Below, piece by piece: positions 5,756 to 6,813 of a stretch of 6,813 bases of DNA. The position numbers and the translations under genes were made by a program. The notes under the pieces are model-generated. The model searched no databases, was not told the DNA's origin, and saw nothing but the letters and a program-made list of their open reading frames with translations. The DNA comes from DATLFP01 sp035540955 (GTDB lineage Bacteria > Actinomycetota > Acidimicrobiia > Acidimicrobiales > CADCSY01), in NCBI GenBank assembly GCA_035540955.1, contig DATLFP010000133.1, forward strand, positions 1-6,813, given 5' to 3'. Position 1 is the first letter of the stretch, and each line of letters opens with the position of its first letter.

Positions 5756-5842
5756 GTTGTTGTTCGCTCCGCGCAGACCCAGCCGGAGTGGCGCACTTCC
5801 CCCGTTCGACCTGGCTGACCCAGATCTCTTGGGCTCGTGTTC

Positions 5843-5850
5843 GGAGGAGG
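5843..5850 (+). promoter_or_regulatory. Strong ribosome binding site of the DUF222 gene
   Basis: GGAGGAGG ends six bases before GTG 5857. It fixes that GTG as the start, since no in-frame ATG lies nearby. Confidence 0.8.
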
Positions 5851-5856
5851 TGCTGC

Positions 5857-6813
5857 GTGCGCGACTGGTCACGATGCGATCCGCTCGCGATCGCGCAGGC
5901 CACCGTCGCCCGCGCCGTGCGCGAGCTCGACCCCCAGGCGCTCGATCCCGCCCGCGCCGAGCAGCTCGTCGAGACGTTCGCGTCGATCGAGCGGCTGGCG
6001 GCCGCCGGCAAGTCGCTGGCTGCGTCACGAGTGGCGAGCTCGGGTGCATGGCGGGCGCGCGGCGAGCGCAGCAGCGCCGACTGGCTGGCCCGCACGACCG
6101 GCTCCTCGGTCGCCGCCGCCCGCGCCGCGCTCGACACCGCCGGGCGACTGGCCGATGCGCCGGGCACCGAGGAGGCGTTCCGGGCCGGGCGGCTCTCGGT
6201 GCCGCAGGCCGAGGCCATCGCCGCCGCCGCGACCGTCGATCCCGCCGCCGAGTCGCGGCTGCTCGACATGGCGGCACAGCAGAGCCTGCAGAAGGTGCGC
6301 GACGAGGCCGCGCGGGTGCGCGCCGCCGCCGAGCCCGACCCCGCGGCCCGCCACGCTCGGATCCGCCGCGGTCGCTTCTGGCGCCGGTGGACCGACGCCG
6401 AGGGCGCGCGGTGCGGGCAGTACCGGCTCACACCCGAGGACGGCGCCGCCTTCGAGGCGGCCGCCCAGCGGTTCATCGACGAGGCATACGCCGCCGCCCG
6501 CGAGGCCGGACGCGACGAGCCGGCGGAGGCACATGCCGCCGATGGCCTCGTGGCCATGGCCGCCGCCACCCGTCGACAGCCTGGCGACGGCGCGGGCGAG
6601 ATCGACGCGGGCGGCGACGCGAGCGGCGACGGGCGTCTCCGCCGAGGACGGGGTCGGCGGCGTACACGCGACCGTCGCGAGCTGATCGGGATCGTGAACC
6701 TCGAGTCGCTGCGGCGGGGATCGGTCGCGGCCGGCGAGATGTGCGAGATCGCCGGCATCGGCCCGGTGCCGGTGGAGACGGCGAGAGCCATCTTCGGCGA
6801 CGCCCTGCTGCGG
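5857..6813 (+). CDS. DUF222 (13E12 repeat-type) protein, likely HNH endonuclease; 3' end outside window
   Basis: Open from GTG 5857 to the window end without a stop: 319 residues. The start follows a strong Shine-Dalgarno, and an apparent SOS-controlled promoter lies upstream. The protein is helical and Ala/Arg-rich like DUF222 (FASIERLAAAGKSLAASRVA, SSADWLARTTGSSVAAARAALDTA, FRAGRLSVPQAEAIAAAA, AEPDPAARHARIRRGRFWRRW, GQYRLTPEDGAAFEAAAQ). A low-complexity Gly/Asp then Arg-rich linker spans about residues 243-274. It is followed by the family signature leading into the C-terminal part: GEMCEIAGIGPVPVETAR (293-310). In this family a C-terminal HNH motif normally follows, but it lies beyond the window and is not seen. 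These proteins are abundant in actinobacteria, often in multiple copies, and their function is poorly known; DNA nuclease activity and a role in DNA damage or mobility are inference. Confidence 0.88.
   Translation, partial: MRDWSRCDPLAIAQATVARAVRELDPQALDPARAEQLVETFASIERLAAAGKSLAASRVASSGAWRARGERSSADWLARTTGSSVAAARAALDTAGRLADAPGTEEAFRAGRLSVPQAEAIAAAATVDPAAESRLLDMAAQQSLQKVRDEAARVRAAAEPDPAARHARIRRGRFWRRWTDAEGARCGQYRLTPEDGAAFEAAAQRFIDEAYAAAREAGRDEPAEAHAADGLVAMAAATRRQPGDGAGEIDAGGDASGDGRLRRGRGRRRTRDRRELIGIVNLESLRRGSVAAGEMCEIAGIGPVPVETARAIFGDALLR

Noticed and set aside
5159..5818. Plus-strand open frame opposite the VOC gene
   Set aside because: The minus strand has clear VOC motifs (FDCHHPAALARFW, DPEGNDFC). 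The plus-strand translation resembles nothing, and it runs through the SOS promoter.
5837..6685. Plus-strand open frame starting at ATG 5837, overlapping the DUF222 gene
   Set aside because: Pro/Arg/Ser-rich composition without motifs. The frame from GTG 5857 has a proper Shine-Dalgarno and DUF222 signatures.
4800..6791. 663-codon open frame on the minus strand spanning the CMD, VOC and DUF222 regions
   Set aside because: Ser/Ala/Arg-rich without recognisable domains, and it crosses real genes in another frame and two intergenic regions. It is a GC-driven shadow.

Overview
The window is very GC-rich (coding parts look about 70% or more G+C, with G/C in most third codon positions). Its gene families point to Actinomycetota: an ALDH16-like aldehyde dehydrogenase pair behind deoC, a SigJ/ECF41 sigma factor, a DUF222 (13E12-type) protein and an actinobacterial-type LexA box. 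I cannot name the species. An acidimicrobial or similar lineage, or a metagenome assembly, would fit.

Layout: (1) Positions 1-3613, plus strand, hold a tightly packed operon: the 3' end of deoC, a complete catalytic aldehyde dehydrogenase, a shorter ALDH-like protein without catalytic residues, and an adenosine deaminase. Every junction is a 1- or 4-base stop/start overlap. The four proteins fit (deoxy)nucleoside salvage: deamination of (deoxy)adenosine, later cleavage of deoxyribose-5-phosphate by DeoC to glyceraldehyde-3-phosphate and acetaldehyde, and oxidation of the aldehyde. The two ALDH genes look like a two-gene version of the two-domain ALDH16 protein. (2) Positions 3648-5164, minus strand, hold a two-gene unit: an AhpD/carboxymuconolactone-decarboxylase-like protein followed by an ECF41 (SigJ-type) sigma factor with a fused SnoaL-like C-terminal domain. 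The sigma gene has one in-frame amber codon (codon 38) exactly where a conserved Trp is expected, and is otherwise intact. Upstream of the unit is a sequence very close to the promoter I recall for ECF41 sigma factors, so the unit looks autoregulated. (3) Positions 5264-5665, minus strand, encode a small VOC/glyoxalase-like protein. (4) Positions 5666-5856 are a divergent intergenic region with G+C down to about 50%. It holds a sigma70-type promoter whose spacer contains a near-perfect LexA (SOS) box. (5) Positions 5857-6813, plus strand, hold a DUF222/13E12-type gene, cut by the window end before its expected HNH nuclease domain.

The points most worth a second look are the single nonsense codon in the sigma factor beneath an apparently intact ECF41 promoter, the SOS box driving the DUF222 gene, and the split ALDH16 arrangement with its pseudo-enzyme half. 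I found no RNA gene, CRISPR array, insertion sequence or attachment site.
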